Origin: Granulicella pectinivorans
GTDB lineage: Bacteria; Acidobacteriota; Terriglobia; Terriglobales; Acidobacteriaceae
DNA length: 64,000 bases
Reading direction: 5' to 3'
NCBI RefSeq assembly: GCF_900114625.1
Contig: NZ_FOZL01000001.1
Span: forward strand, 1,240,001 to 1,304,000
This document shows positions 62,324-64,000 of the stretch, one piece after another. A program made the translations under genes and the position numbers. The notes beneath the pieces are model-generated. The model was not told where the DNA came from. It did not search any database and saw only the letters and a program-made list of their open reading frames with translations. Every line of letters begins with the position of its first letter. The stretch's first letter is position 1.

Positions 62324-63979
62324 GTGTCAAAAAAAGCAATCATCATCGGAGCCGGCCCGGCGGGCCTCACAGCGGCACTGGAACTCCTGCGTCGTACGGA
62401 CATCAAGCCCGTGATCCTCGAGGCATCGGAGGAGATCGGCGGCATCTCGCGCACGATTCGCTACAAGGGCAACCGCATGGACATCGGCGGGCACCGCTTC
62501 TTTTCGAAGTCGGACCGCGTGATGCAGTGGTGGATCGATCTGATGCCGCCCGAGGTGGGTGCCACCGAGATCGCCTACCAGGGCAAGACGCGCATCGTGG
62601 AAGTGCCGGCGGTGCTCGAAGAGGAGCCGGTACTGCGTGGCGTTGGTCCGTTGCACAAGACGGATGAGGAAGAGGTTGCGCCGCACACGGAAGTGCTGCC
62701 TGCTCCAGAGCCGGTCGATCCCGACCTGGTGATGCTGATCCGTCCGCGCAAGAGCCGTATCTACTACCTGCGCAAGTTCTTCGACTACCCCATCAAGCTG
62801 ACGGGCAATACGCTGAAGAATCTTGGCATCACGCGCACGGTGCGGGTCGGAGCGAGCTACATGACCTCGCGGGTGCGGCAGATTACGCCGGAGAAGAGCC
62901 TCGAAGACTTCCTCATCAACCGCTTCGGACGTGAGCTTTATCTGACCTTCTTCAAGAGCTACACGGAGAAGGTATGGGGCACGCCGTGCGACCAGATCTC
63001 GGCCGAGTGGGGTGCGCAGCGCATCAAGGGCCTCTCGCTGACGACCGCGGTGAAGCACTTTCTGACGACGCGCTTCGGCAAGCAGAAGCCCGCGAAGGAT
63101 CTTGCGCAGAAGTCGACCGACACGTCGCTGATTGAGCGGTTCATGTATCCGAAGTTCGGCCCCGGGCAGCTCTGGGAGCATGTCGCCAACCTTATCGTGC
63201 AGATGGGTGGGGAGATCCACATGCGGCAGACGGTCGATCGTCTGCACGTCGCAGGCAAGCGCATCCTGGGCGTCGACACGATCGGCCCTGACGGCGCGCG
63301 CGCGACCTTCAAGGGCGATCTCTTCTTTTCGACGATGCCGATGAAGGAGCTGGTGCGTGCGCTCGACTGCGAGATTCCCACAGCCGTGAAGGAGGTCTCC
63401 GAGGGGCTGGAGTACCGCGACTTCATCACGGTGGGCATTCTCGCAAACCGGCTCTCCGTGACTGAGCCCGAGGGCGGCTTGTTGAAGGACACATGGATCT
63501 ACATCCAGGAGCCGGACGTGCTGCTTGGACGTCTGCAGATCTTCAACAACTGGAGTCCGCATATGATCGCGGATCCCACGAAGGTCTGGCTCGGCCTGGA
63601 GTACTTCTGCTACGAGACCGATCCGCTGTGGTCGATGCCGGACGAGGAGCTGAAGGTGTTTGCGGCCTCGGAGCTGGAGAAGATCGGCATCCTGAAGACG
63701 GCAGAGGTGCTCGACGGTCATGTGGTGCGCGTGCCCAAGACATATCCCGCCTACTTCGGCACGTACAACCGCTTCGACGAACTGCGTGCCTTTACCGACT
63801 CGTTTGAGAACCTCTTTCTCGTGGGCCGCAACGGCATGCACAAGTACAACAACCAGGATCACTCGATGCTGACCGCGATGTCGGTGGTCGATGGCCTGGT
63901 CTCGGGACACGTCGAGAAGTCCGTGCTGTGGAGCATCAATACCGAGCAGGAGTATCACGAGGAGAAGGACAAAGGATGA
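62324..63979 (+). CDS. NAD(P)/FAD-binding amine-oxidase-like protein (UDP-galactopyranose mutase/carotenoid-desaturase-like superfamily)
   Basis: This 551-residue cytoplasmic flavoprotein starts at a GTG with AGGAGT upstream. The Rossmann motif IIGAGPAGLTAALELL (about 6-21) binds FAD, followed by ILEASEEIGGISRT and GHRFFSKSD. The C-terminal FAD segment is LFLVGRNGMHKYNNQDHSM (about 505-523). An inserted acidic, Pro-rich loop (about 110-140, TDEEEVAPHTEVLPAPEP) is unusual. Related proteins sit in polysaccharide or glycolipid loci and are thought to act on sugar nucleotides or lipid-linked sugars. It overlaps the next gene by 4 bases (ATGA). Confidence 0.85.
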   Translation: MSKKAIIIGAGPAGLTAALELLRRTDIKPVILEASEEIGGISRTIRYKGNRMDIGGHRFFSKSDRVMQWWIDLMPPEVGATEIAYQGKTRIVEVPAVLEEEPVLRGVGPLHKTDEEEVAPHTEVLPAPEPVDPDLVMLIRPRKSRIYYLRKFFDYPIKLTGNTLKNLGITRTVRVGASYMTSRVRQITPEKSLEDFLINRFGRELYLTFFKSYTEKVWGTPCDQISAEWGAQRIKGLSLTTAVKHFLTTRFGKQKPAKDLAQKSTDTSLIERFMYPKFGPGQLWEHVANLIVQMGGEIHMRQTVDRLHVAGKRILGVDTIGPDGARATFKGDLFFSTMPMKELVRALDCEIPTAVKEVSEGLEYRDFITVGILANRLSVTEPEGGLLKDTWIYIQEPDVLLGRLQIFNNWSPHMIADPTKVWLGLEYFCYETDPLWSMPDEELKVFAASELEKIGILKTAEVLDGHVVRVPKTYPAYFGTYNRFDELRAFTDSFENLFLVGRNGMHKYNNQDHSMLTAMSVVDGLVSGHVEKSVLWSINTEQEYHEEKDKG

Positions 63980-64000
63980 GAAAGTTTTTCGCGCTTCTTC
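63976..64000 (+). CDS. Start of a coupled downstream gene (partial)
   Basis: ATG overlaps the previous stop as ATGA; AAAGG lies just before it. Only eight residues are in the window (MRKFFALL), which could begin a signal peptide or membrane helix. Product unknown. Confidence 0.5.

Overview
The window looks like chromosomal DNA of an acidobacterium of the Terriglobia (Granulicella/Edaphobacter/Terriglobus type). This is inferred from the high GC content, the 1138-residue carboxypeptidase-regulatory-domain TonB receptor typical of that group, the many Tat-exported carbohydrate enzymes, the winged-helix regulator at the left edge and the dense intergenic palindromic repeats. No tRNA, rRNA, CRISPR array, prophage or intact insertion sequence was seen.

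Left third (1-17.7 kb): a carbohydrate locus that reads as uronic-acid/aldaric-acid catabolism. It holds a Tat-exported GH2 glycosidase, a TonB-dependent receptor, a FucP-like sugar transporter, 5-dehydro-4-deoxyglucarate dehydratase (kdgD), a glucarate/galactarate-type MFS transporter, a 2-oxoglutarate-semialdehyde dehydrogenase, galactarate dehydratase (garD) and an amidohydrolase-2 family putative lactonase. A heparinase II/III-type lyase and a small cupin resembling KdgF are divergent from each other. Together GarD, KdgD and the dehydrogenase take galactarate to 2-oxoglutarate; the exported enzymes could supply the sugars. A LacI-type operator-like palindrome lies upstream of the GH2 gene.

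Middle (17.8-37.6 kb): mostly housekeeping or stand-alone genes: topoisomerase III, a DinB-family protein, OsmC, hslV-hslU (HslU with an unusual insert), bamA, a molybdopterin oxidoreductase, an NTF2-like protein, an Nmad2-like protein coupled to a CBM9-like protein, an XRE-cupin regulator, an FN3 lipoprotein, transaldolase, and a dioxygenase-hydrolase pair with a GTGA overlap. At 37.4-37.6 kb a structured leader with two hairpins of complementary loops and a short upstream ORF precedes a 35-residue hydrophobic peptide with a very strong ribosome binding site.

Right part (37.7-64 kb): a CDF metal transporter, then an envelope cluster made of a penicillin-binding transpeptidase domain, a SpoIID/LytB protein fused to an HExxH peptidase, a 6-TM protein coupled to a thioester alpha-2-macroglobulin, and a DUF1175 lipoprotein. 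Next comes a large radical SAM protein of the tetraether/membrane-spanning lipid synthase type, a strong candidate for iso-diabolic acid or brGDGT synthesis. Further on are a TPR-like protein, a broken PIN toxin, a YcbK-like peptidase, YceH, a multi-PAS histidine kinase, a two-gene membrane/periplasmic unit with Met/His-rich motifs, clpB, decayed DUF433 sequence, an FAD oxidoreductase and the first codons of a coupled gene.

Across the window the + strand is C-rich on the left and G-rich on the right irrespective of gene direction, with the change near 32-35 kb. At least five dispersed repeat families occupy the intergenic spaces, and one copy has become part of a coding sequence (spoIID-like gene). 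All calls come from reading the sequence; no database search was possible.
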